A stretch of DNA of 22,246 bases. It comes from Proteromonas lacertae. Lineage: Eukaryota; Sar; Bigyra; Opalinata; Proteromonadidae. Position numbers and translations under genes: made by a program. The notes below the pieces were generated by a model. That model was not told the origin of the DNA, made no database searches, and was given only the letters and a program-made list of their open reading frames with translations. This document shows, one piece after another, positions 10,872 through 21,546 of this stretch. The stretch is from contig NGBS01001248.1 in assembly GCA_002245135.1 (NCBI GenBank), positions 1 through 22,246 on the forward strand, read 5' to 3'. The stretch's first letter is position 1. The number at the start of each line of letters is the position of its first letter.

Positions 10872-11567
10872 ATGGTAATTAAGAAACAAAAACCTTTGTA
10901 TGGTAAAGAGAAACAATTTGAAAAAAGTCTTTCTATCCCATCTTTATCTTATGGAGAAGTATACGGTGGTAAATATAATATACCAACAAATAAATTTCTT
11001 GAACAATTTGTTAAAGCAGCTGATACAAAAGCTCATAACAGAATAAAATATCATGAATATTATCAATATGATAATACAAACGATAATACTCAATATAACA
11101 AGTATCCAACGCAGATAATTCACAAAAATGAAACTTATAATGCAGCTCCTGGTCCTCCTTTGTTTCGACCATTTCGAACAACAGATAAGAAAAGAAGGCC
11201 TAAGTCAGCACAGGTATTATCTTCCAAAATGCGACATGAAGAAGAAATTGATTTATCTGCTGATGAAGATATAGTTAAATATAGAATTCAAGGGCCAAAA
11301 GATTCAGGTGAATATGAAAGACATCAATCTATGCCTGTAACAACTTCAATAAAAGGAACAATGAAACCTAAACCAATAAAAAATAAAATTATTACATCAA
11401 AGTATAAATCTCCAATAGCAAATTTGCCAACAGCAAAATATGGTTTTGATACTCTTCCTTCTGCTTCAGAACCTAATTTATCTTCAGAAACTCATTCCAA
11501 GCATATTCATTCAAGTGGTAAAACCAGAATAAGGAAAAAGAAAAGAAGACCACAAACAGCTAGTTAG
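10872..11567 (+). CDS. Unrecognised basic protein with RPKSA and RPQTA motifs
   Basis: This single open frame of 231 aa has codon use like its neighbours. I do not recognise the family. It is Lys/Tyr/Pro-rich, polar, without membrane segments or signal peptide, and probably largely disordered, with a short ordered-looking start (LSYGEVYGGKYN, NKFLEQFVKAADTKAHNRIK). Two similar motifs stand out: KKRRPKSAQV in the middle and KKRRPQTAS at the very C-terminus. An alternative start at 10847 (MFKSSMGYNGN) would join this frame if one T near 10879-10880 is an extra base; that start looks at least as natural as 10872. It lies 295 bp after the LRR gene and 220 bp before the PDI gene. The upstream reading frame at 10678-10878 has no support as a gene. 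Confidence 0.65.
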   Translation: MVIKKQKPLYGKEKQFEKSLSIPSLSYGEVYGGKYNIPTNKFLEQFVKAADTKAHNRIKYHEYYQYDNTNDNTQYNKYPTQIIHKNETYNAAPGPPLFRPFRTTDKKRRPKSAQVLSSKMRHEEEIDLSADEDIVKYRIQGPKDSGEYERHQSMPVTTSIKGTMKPKPIKNKIITSKYKSPIANLPTAKYGFDTLPSASEPNLSSETHSKHIHSSGKTRIRKKKRRPQTAS

Positions 11568-11787
11568 TTATTAGTAATTATGTATTTTAGTTTTTTTTTA
11601 TTGTCCTATGTAATTTTGTAGTATTTATGATTATCATTAAATACAATGTATATTTAAATGTCATTAATGTATAAACTCACTCTATTTTCTTTCTAATTTA
11701 TATTTGACAAGTGGACCAATAAAATTCTTCTAAAACGAATATATTTTTTAGATTTTTTTTTCTAGAATCTTCATTTTCTCATCAATT

Positions 11788-12856
11788 ATGCAAAGTAAAT
11801 ATCTGTTATTCTTTTTCACAGTTCTGTATTACAAGTTTGTTATATTATAACTAGAATTTCATCCTCTTTTGCATTTTATGAAGAAGATGGTCCAGTACAA
11901 CTTCTCACATCAAAAGATTTTGACAAATTAGTATTAAGAAGTGAATCTGTTTGGATTGTAGAATTTTTCGCTCCGTATAATAACTAATTACACAAATTTT
12001 ACTGTATAGATGGTGTGGTCATTGTAAAGCATTTAAAGATGAATATGAAAAAGCTGCAAAAGCTTTAACAGGAGTAGTTCATGTCGCTGCTGTAGATGCA
12101 ACAGTTGAGCAAGAATTAGCTCAAAGATTCCAGATTCAAGGTTATCCAACAGTAAAAATCTTTGGATTAAATAAAAACAAGCCAACTGATTATCAAGGTG
12201 CAAGAGAAGGCAAAGCTGTAGCAACTGCTGGTTTAAAAGCTGCTAAAGAAGCTGTATCAGCTCGTCTAAACGGTAAATCAAAACCAAAACACTGGGAACA
12301 TGCCAAAGCAACAGCTGGTGGTAAAGGCTCTTCAAGTAAAGGTGATGAATCATCAAATGCATCGTCAAACGAAGAAAATGATGTAAAATTAAGCACAGTC
12401 CCATCTGTGTCTATGGAATTAACCAATCAAACAATATTCGATGAATGGTGTAATGGAAAGTTAATTTGCATAATTTCTTTCTTACCTGATCTATTAGATA
12501 GTCATAAAGCTGGTAGAGAAGCTGAAATTGCCATATTAGATCAATTAGCTGAGGTACAAAAACGTAAACCATTCGTTTTCTTCTGGGAAGAAGGTGGTAA
12601 ATTCTATGATTTTGAACAAGCTTTAAATCTCAATTTTGGATATCCAGCTACAGTAGCTATTAATAAAGAGAAAGGTAGATATGCTGTACATACTGGATCC
12701 TTCACTTTTGATAGTATAAAATTGTTTTTGACTGGATTATCAAGCGGAAGTGTTAGAACAATCCCAACCCCCAAATTACCAGAATTACCAACAATTGAGC
12801 CATGGGATGGACAAGATAAGCAAGAAGAACCTGTAGAAGACTTAGAAGAAAATTAA
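11788..12856 (+). CDS. P5/PDIA6-like protein disulfide isomerase with one thioredoxin domain
   Basis: This enzyme makes and rearranges disulfide bonds in the ER lumen. Exons are 11788-11825, 11855-11974 and 12010-12856, with introns of 29 and 35 nt; the frame is clean throughout, 334 aa. The start gives a good signal peptide: MQSKYLLFFFTVLISSSFAF. The thioredoxin domain follows, with APWCGHCK split by the second intron and the cis-Pro loop GYPTVKIFG. A Ser/Asn/Gly-rich linker leads to a redox-inactive C-terminal domain matching PDIA6 (SFLPDLLDSHKAGREAEI, FGYPATVAINKEKGR, EPWDGQD). Animal and plant P5 proteins carry two thioredoxin domains; this has one. It ends PVEDLEEN, with no KDEL-type ER retrieval signal, although the acidic PVED tail is like that of P5. 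Assignment to the P5 branch rests on the C-terminal domain. Confidence 0.9.
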
Positions 12857-13141
12857 ATTTGTTCTTATTTTTATATTTTTTTCTTATAAATTTTAATTTG
12901 GTTAAATGGGTGTGTATGTAATATCAAATGATTTAACATTGTCTTATTAAACAGTATTTTTTTAAATTGAAATGAGACAAGCCTGCATCAAACCACTCTT
13001 TGTCATTTTTTTAAAAAGAGGATTGAAGTGAGATAATCTATAAAATATTCTAACAGATATTTATTATTCAAAAAGGTGCATTCAATATTCCAAAAGAAAT
13101 CTCGCTCCAACTCACAGTTCATTCATTTTAGGTAAATAGAA
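12857..13141. promoter_or_regulatory. Short spacer: PDI 3' flank and tuberin-like gene promoter
   Basis: This 285-bp AT-rich spacer lies between two genes on the same strand. It must hold the PDI 3' end (T-rich 12857-12890) and the promoter of the large downstream gene. No conserved promoter motif can be named by eye. Confidence 0.4.
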
Positions 13142-16100
13142 ATGCAATTGTCATATAGTGCAAGTGACTTGACAGATTTATCAGAAGAATTGTATTAAAT
13201 ATAAAATTAATCATATAGCCCTGATCCTGAGACACAAACTACAGAATTCCTGGAGACAGTAATTAAAAGATGTGCATCTAGTATTAAAAAATCTATAATA
13301 TTGTGACTAGCCCAATCTGTGGATATGAGATGCTTTTCATTATCACATTTTATGGATTCTCTTCATCTACTGACTTTTAATGTAAAAGATATTGAAAATA
13401 TATGGGAATGTACTAATGACTTATTGTATAGTGATAATCTATATGCAAAAGAAGTAATTTTCAAATTTGCTGGAAAGATAATGGTTGTATATATAATTAG
13501 TATTTATTATTTAATTAGAGTCTGCCTGTACCGCCACTATTTCATCATGATATGTTTCTTTTCTTCTTAAAGACTAACGATGACTGGAAATTGAAGTTTG
13601 ACTATTTATCTCAGTTAATTACTAATAATTTGCCTGCCCACCAATCTCTGAGTAAAGAATTATGTATAATTGGAATTAATTGGCTAAAATGTGCAGATGA
13701 AGAATATTTAACATCAATATATATTATAATGGAAAGAGCTATTAGGCGATATTCCAAGTTATTTCGTAATTCATTTTTCTATACTTTTTATCACTACTCC
13801 TATCAATATCCTTTTTCTTTTTTTTTGTAATATAAATTTAAATTAGATTCACCTTAATATTTTGTTTAATCTTTTTAATTTAAAATTAGATTCATGCCAA
13901 GTAATTTCATGTAAAGAGTTCTGTTCATTCATTGAAGCAGTTCACGATAATGATGTAATATATGAATGTGCAAATCCAAAATATCTATCCGTTATAATCA
14001 AAATGTCATTTTACGATTATTCCATTTTAAAAGTATTTGACCATTTAGCTATACCAGACAAATATCTTGTTACGATTCTCTGTAATTTATTAATTATGCT
14101 AAATGATGAAAATTACTCAATAGATGTAAAATACGGCATAATAGTCGTAATAGAGCAATATTACTTATCAAATCCAGTGACTAAAACAAAGATTGACATT
14201 AGAGTGATTTTACAGCATTATTATGATTATATTAGAGGATTTGATAGTTATAATAATAATAAAATAATACCACGATCTCACTTTTTATGTACAAACAATA
14301 TACTATCATCTATTGTACATTTCTTCAATTCTAAGAAGATAGACTTTTGTTTTATTGATTATGAATTGATGTTGGATATATTGATACTCTGTTTAAACAG
14401 ATACGATGAGTTAATAGGTGAAGGTAAACCTGAGAATAGTTTAATAATGAAAATAAGACCAAATGATTTTGATGTATCCATAGATGCATTTAAAGTGAAT
14501 ATAGTCAATTGTTATGAATATTTATCACTAGTAGAATTTGAACAATATTCTAATGGAACTAAAAAGTATTTTGAATTTAAAAGACTAGTAAGAAATAGGA
14601 ATTGGTCTATTAATGCAAATGTTAAATCATTTATATTAAAAAGTGAAGTGCAAAATTTGAATTTGGAGAAAAGTAATTTTGTTGGATTCTTGAAGGAATT
14701 TGCATCATTTTATATTGATGAAGATAATAATGAGATTTCTAATAATAATAATAATAATAATAATATAATAGAAAATGAATTACAATCTGAAGCTATTTTA
14801 CTATTAAGAGATATATATTTAAAGGTACATCAAATATATGATGAAGAGTTTATTATAAATGTTATTATACCACATATAAAGAAGTTGTTCTTATCACAAC
14901 AAGGTATTCAAATCATAGCGACATTATGGAAGAAATGTAAAATAAGTGTTTTTCCACAATTTATAAAAGAAACGGATAAAATTTTAGAAGTTCCAATTTT
15001 GAAGAACGTTGAGTGGTTAAATTATGTTATGGCATTATTCAATTATTTACTTTTAAGTCTATGTAAAAATCATAAAACTAAAAATGTATTGATATTATAC
15101 AAGTATTTTATCCAATTGTTTCAAAAGGCTGAACATCCAATTATTCATTATCATTTATTGAAATATTTTCAATTAATAGAATGTGATTATCACAATCATT
15201 TCGTATTGTCAGTTAAAGATACTAATGGAAGTGTATATAATTATATATTATACGATTCTACATGTAATATTGACGAGTATAATAAGAATCCTAAATTAAT
15301 CTATTTTGATATTCCACCACTACTTCAAACATTATGTAATTTTATAACAGGTCAAAAGATATATCAATTATTAATCAGCAGTATTATTACCTTAACAAAA
15401 CTAGTTTCATTTCCTATATTCTTAAAGAATTATAGTTTGACAAACTTAGTTGATAGTTTATCATATATAATTCACTCTCCTACTGGTTTATTCCGTTTAC
15501 CTAAAGATGTATTAAGTGATGATTATGATGATGATAGTGAAGATCGTAATGATAGCAGTAATAATAATGATGATGTGAGAGATGTTAATGATAATGGAGA
15601 TATAGAAGGAAATGAATCTGATACAATTAAGACTAATTTAACTAGTAGAAATAGAAATGGTACAATTGATAGTACAAATAATAATGATAATGAAGATATT
15701 GTTGATTTAGATCCTAAATATTTTAAAGAGAATGATAGCTATAAGTTATTGAATGAATATATACCAACTACTAAGGAAGAAATCTCTAGAATTCAGAATA
15801 AATGTTATATTCTCTTAGCTGATTTATCTATTTATAATAATCAAATGAGTACAAAAGATGCTGATACAATATTTAAGAATCTAACAGATGCAATGAATAA
15901 TATATTTCATCAAATCAGACACTATGATGTATTAAGCAATAACAGTGATAGTGATACAATGTTAATAATATCAAGGAAAAGAGCAACTTCAACCTGTACA
16001 ACTACATTAAGGACAAGATTCAATTCAATAGCAAGTGAAAGAGGAGGAAATGGAAATGGAAATAATTGTAATAGCAATTTTAGTAGTAATAATGGTCCAG

Positions 16101-19100
16101 TAATACATCAAGAATCTTTAAGTGATTATACACCTGAATCTAATAAGAATTTCAGTATTTATAATAATAATAATAATGGTACTTCAAATTCTGATTATAC
16201 ATCCATATTATATGATTCACAGTTGGTGTTAAGACATCTTTTATACGCTTTAATCTCCTTTATTGTGAAATCACCTTTACACTTTAGTCTATCTGATTGT
16301 TTAGTTTATTTACCTGATTTTATACTACAAATGAATATGACACAGGATGAATATCCATTACCATTACTGATAATGTCATTATCTCAATGTGCTGACTATA
16401 TATATAATGAAATAAGAATAAAAGGATATGATATAAATACTTACTACTCATTAATTGAAGAATGGATAATGAGAATAACTGACATTACTGTCGCAGTGTT
16501 ACAGTTGGAGAAAGATTGTACAACTGTTGATTTTTTAATACTTCAAACTATTAGAGTGTATATAAAATGGTTAAATGAATGTCCTCATTCTATTGCAGCT
16601 AAATCTGCAGAAAAAGTATTTCCATATTTATTGAAAAGACAACATTCTAAGAATTGTTTAACTTCTACAGTTGCTATAGAGTTATTATATGAAGTATTTT
16701 CACCTTATAAATTACAGAAATACCCTCCACCAGTGGATTCTTTAGTATTTAGTGATAAAATCAAAGTTAATGATAAAGAATATTCAGCAGTTTCACATTA
16801 TATATATAAGAATATGTTAATTACATTAAGATATGGTTTGATCAATGTAATATTAGTGACAATTAGAAAAACATATGGAGTATCACAATATGTAGTTGAA
16901 TTAGATAACATTACAACTTCCAATAATTCCATAAGATATTTACCTGAATTTAATGTAAATTACCAACAACAATTATTCCAACAAAACCAACAAGCTCAAA
17001 CTATACAAAAGAGAAAACATTCTTCTTCAGTTACAACACCTCAATCACCATCTCCATTTTATACACAAATAGCTAATAGTATTAATAATCCAATATACCA
17101 TTTAAATATACCACTTGATTATAACCAAGGTAGTGATAGTAATGCATCAGATACAAGTAATAGTAACAGTGCAAGATCAACACCATCCTTTACACCCTTA
17201 CCAAACACACAATTGAACTATATGAATCAACAAACACAGAAATATTCAGATCAACCACAGCAATTTATACATTCCAAACAATCTCAGACTTTACCACAAC
17301 AATCTATACCATTACTTACTATTCCAACCACTTCTAAAGATCCATTATTAATGATATCATCATCATTACAATCATCTTCACCAGGTATACCATCTTCCAT
17401 TAAATTCCCACCATCTACTCTTTCAACAATTGCTGAAGCTAATAATAGTTGTAGAACAGAAGATGCTTTATCATGTGATTCAAGAAATGCAAGTGATTAT
17501 ATGAATAGCCCCAGTTGTGGAAGATGTAGTCCAACTGTCTTTAGTGATTTAAGTGTTTCTTCTTCAAAAGAAAGAGCATTATCTGATGATTCTATTAAAT
17601 TAAGTAAAGGCTTGACTGACACATTGAATCATCATAGTTCTGCATATTCTACTGATTCTGATAATACTCCTGTTGATTTGCCAAGTGGTTTGATTGATTT
17701 GAGTGAAAGAGATGATATGAATGGTTTGTTTAGAATGACAGGATCATTAGGTGATTTACATTCAAATAATTCATCCTCTACTGATAATTCATTAACTACA
17801 ATAACAAGTACTTCAGCATCAGCAAATACAACAACAACTACTACAGCTACAACTACAAATACAGTAGCAACAATACCAAACAGTATTAATGGATTACCTG
17901 TTAGTAAAAATAAGAGTTATTTCAAACAACACTCTAATCCAGAATCATTACGTACTTTATCCTCAAAAATAGTAAGAGAAAGTGATATTCCAACAAAAAA
18001 GATAAGAAAAGTATATTCTGAAGTATTTCGACAATCATCCTATGATAGAATCAGATCATTATCTCATGATTCAAGTTATTCACATTTTAAGAAAGATCAT
18101 AGAAAAATGAAAGATTTACACTCAAGAAGAACTTCATCAATAGGTAATAGTGATGGTGATCATCAATCCTCATCAGATAAGAATAAAAGTGATAAAACTA
18201 CAAGATATTCAGCTATTTCTCAGTATATATATATTTATAATATTTATAATTATTTCTATTATCTTATTTATTAAATAGGAGTGATTCAAATTTAGCAGGA
18301 ATGTTACAACAAAAAATCGATCAACAAATCATGGAATCTCCAATGTCAGTATCTAGGAGATCAATAGTTATATTACCCTCTGTCACTACATCAACAGGAG
18401 GAATAGATAATAATAAAAGTAATAATGGTGTTGATGATATAAACAATAATGGTCAATTACCAGTAGGAAGAAACAGTAAAAACAGTTTAGTTTCATCAGA
18501 ATATTACTGCAATAGTAGTAACCACAGTAGTGCTAATAATCTAATATTGCCAAGTAGCGCTTTACCTGATACTAATGGTACTTATTATAATTCATGTTCC
18601 TTTGATGATACTAATAGTAGCAATAGTGAAAGTTCATTGGGTGATTCATCATCCAATAGAAATAGAAATGAGAATAATAATAAATTATTTTCCACTACAT
18701 CTCCACCTGCTTTGAGAGGTAAGAATAATTGTGCATTTGATATTTTACTGGAAAATAATGAATCATCATCCTCAGATTCTACACTATTCAATGAATCTTA
18801 TAAACTCAAACCTATTCAAACTCCACCAGCATCATTTACATTATCTCCAAAACACATTAATCAAATACCCAAAATATCATTAGAAGATGAAGAAATTAAT
18901 AATAATAATAATAACAGTAGCAGCAATACTGAGGAAGATAATAATAACAATCAAGGAAGTGATTTAGCTGATAGTGAATTTAGAGTATCAGAATTCTCAT
19001 CATCACTTCGTTCAGAAGCCATTTTAACACCACCAAATCCATATATTATACGTATAAACATACACTTTTTGTTAATATTATTAAATAGAATCTGAATTTA

Positions 19101-20222
19101 GCGCATTAGATATGGAATTGTTACAGAAAAAGACTCATAAGCACCACAGACATCATAGACATCATAAGAATCGTAATAATAATAATAATAACATGGAAAT
19201 GTCACCAAGAGATGATAATTTATCACTCAATCCAGCAACTACACAGACAATCTTATCAAGTCATTTTAAAAAACCATTTATTGATATACAAAGTTTAGGA
19301 TTGATTGATCCATTAGGATCTTGTTTATCGTATATTTTATTGATATTTTATTAATATAATAGACATTGGGGTATATTAAATGGAATATCCAATGAGAATT
19401 GTCCATTATTAGTGGAAAATGATAAATCATTAGAAGCATCCATAAAAGTATTAGATCATACAAATCCAAAATGTTGTCACAAAATTGGTGTTTTATATGC
19501 AAAATCAAATCAATTCGATGAATGGGAAATATATAAAAATACAAGTGGTTGTGTAGAATATGAAGAATTCTTACAGAAATTGGGTAAATATTATAAACTA
19601 TCGAAAATTGATCCAAATAAAATGTATTTAGGAGGTTTAAGTCAATATGGTTCAGATGGTGAAATTGTTTTGATTAATTCTGTTTCTACTAGTGAAGTTG
19701 TATTTCATGTTACTACTTTATTTCCTACAAATAACTCTGTATATATATATTAATTATTATTTATTTTATAAATATAGGATGAGAATCATTTAAAAGAATC
19801 TCTAATCAATAAGAAGAAACATCTTGGAAATGATTTGTGAATATTATATATACATTCAATCAACAATTATTCCAAAGATCAGTATATATATTATTTATTA
19901 TTATTATGAATAGTGTCCATTCAAAACGAATTTCACAAGTGTTTTTATCACAGTAACTCCAATCAGTGAGAATTATGTTAAAGTGTTAGTTTATGGTAAA
20001 GAAGGAATTCCACCGTTTGGTCCATTGATGTTAGGAACTTATATATTATCTAATGATGTAGCTCCACAGTTGGTATTACAAACTGCAGTGAATGCTGATA
20101 TTGTTTGTAGATTTATATATGAAGATATTATTGGTCCAGTTTTATCTGTACAAGAAAGAGCAGAACAATTGAGTAAATTATATAATAAAATAAAGCAAAC
20201 ATGTCCTCGTCCATTAAAATAG
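13142..20222 (+). CDS. Tuberin/RalGAP-alpha-like protein with C-terminal Rap/Ran-GAP domain, ten exons
   Basis: About 2223 aa from ten exons; introns at 13192-13218, 13281-13310, 13487-13518, 13766-13889, 18223-18278, 19052-19088, 19330-19362, 19739-19777 and 19882-19913 all keep phase, with a single missing T near 19834-19836. Residues 1-510 are helical repeats resembling the tuberin N-terminus. An acidic Asn/Asp insert (~715-770), a second helical block (~950-1140) and ~800 residues of Ser/Asn/Gln-rich low-complexity sequence follow. The GAP domain (~1975-2215) has HKIGVLYAKSNQ, MYLGGLSQYGSDGE and KKHLGNDFVNIIY, whose Asn (2104) matches the catalytic 'Asn thumb', then VFITVTP. This family switches off Rheb, Ral or Rap GTPases; tuberin restrains TORC1 through Rheb. 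The end, with FGPL, is more RalGAP-like, so the target is uncertain. Two RxRxxS motifs (RTRFNS at 16010, RIRSLS at 18047) resemble Akt-type sites. Confidence 0.82.
13766..13889 (+). other. 124-nt intron with a decoy acceptor
   Basis: This is by far the longest intron here. The sequence AAATTAGATTCA occurs twice, ending an intron at 13846 or at 13889. Only the second keeps the tuberin-like frame (LFHSCQVISCKEF); use of the first runs into TAA two codons later. The donor is GTAATT. Confidence 0.6.
14741..14764 (+). repeat. (AAT)8 codon repeat encoding eight Asn
   Basis: A pure trinucleotide run inside the helical N-terminal region of the tuberin-like protein, in frame as Asn codons. Other Asn-rich runs lie at 15550-15575, 16161-16180, 18895-18955 and 19174-19192 in the same gene. 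Confidence 0.9.
19136..19195 (+). repeat. His/Arg/Asn-rich low-complexity segment
   Basis: A short imperfect repeat of CAT/CAC and AGA codons encodes HKHHRHHRHHKN followed by Asn codons, just before the GAP domain of the tuberin-like protein. Codon-level repetition suggests slippage growth. Confidence 0.75.
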
Positions 20223-20380
20223 AATATGTACTTTTAAAAATAATGAAAATAATAAATGATTTGCATGATTTTTTCTATATTTCATAATTTTATTTTTGTT
20301 GGGTTTTATTTAAAAAATAGAATAAAAATAAAGAAGTTATAGAATATAATTTTAAAACTATTAATAATAAAAAGTCATTT

Positions 20381-21503
20381 TTAACATTTCTTTACTGATA
20401 ATAAAGTAATTGAATCATTTTCAGATACTAACTCAACAAATGGGTATAATGGGTATTGAATGGATGTGAATATAAAACTATATTGCTTCCCATTTATAAT
20501 ATAATTCATATATCTATTTTTCAAATCAAATATAACTTCTAATACATCACCAGTAACCAATGATGTACTGTAATTATTATTAGCTCCTGAACCATATCTT
20601 GTAATTGTATTTGTTTTAAAACCAATTGTGTGAGTATTACTTTGGTTATAAAGATTGTTTTCTACATAATTTCAATTGTTGTTCCTCCAATTCTTATTTC
20701 CCCATAAGAATTAAATCGATTGATCTTAAATGTAAAATGATATTCTTCTCCACTATTCATTACAGTGTTTAAATAACAATGCGAAACTGTTTCACTATCT
20801 TCATTCTTTGTGATTGTATAACCATCATGCAATATTTTTATCATTTTACTATAATAGTCTGATTGGAAATTAACAATTCTCACTGATAATGAAATTTTGG
20901 TGGTTTGTTTTCCAAGAACATTTTCACAAGTTACTTCATATTCTGTCTTTTCACATAATGTTTCTGGTTCACCAGATATTATGCCACTGCATTTGTCAAT
21001 TGATAATCCTGATGGTAAATTTGGTTCTATACTGTATTTACATCCTCTTGGAGTTTGGTTTGATGGAATTTCTACTTTTACTCCTTCGACATGAATAATA
21101 TCTAACAAATTATTGTTATATGAGAAACTTGGTGGAGATGATAGTATATTTTCTACATTAGAATTATCACCTTTTATTTCTTTAATTAAGCAAAGTCTTC
21201 ATAAACAAATGGTAAAGAACTGATATAGTTTGTGATTCTACTTCTTACATTTGAACTATTCAAATATTCTTCATAGAATGTATAGATTCTAGCAATCAAT
21301 TCACAACTACTATTGTAGTATATTATATGGAAATATTCATCAATCTTGTAATTATCAGAACAGATGTTATTATTAAAGAATATTGTTAATGCTTTGGCAG
21401 TTATCTGTTTCATATTATTTCTTTTTGTTGTTTCATGACATTCTGATAATTTCTTTATCAACAGTATAGTTTCTTTGTATCTTTCTCTATAATATAAACA
21501 TTA

Positions 21504-21546
<43 letters not shown>

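Noticed and set aside
10678-10878. A 66-residue open frame before the basic protein gene
   Set aside because: Composition is that of random AT-rich DNA, it has no recognisable domain, and it overlaps the start of a better gene.
11835-11854. A 20-nt intron in the PDI gene
   Set aside because: It keeps phase, but the donor at 11826 (GTATTA, 29-nt intron) also keeps phase, matches the usual donor and gives a cleaner signal peptide.
13281-13310. An in-frame TGA in the tuberin-like gene, suggesting TGA read as Trp
   Set aside because: A 30-nt intron, GTATTA...ACTAG, removes the TGA and keeps the phase (SKKS... segment lost, giving CASTQSVDMRC). All Trp codons in recognisable motifs are TGG, so a standard code is enough.
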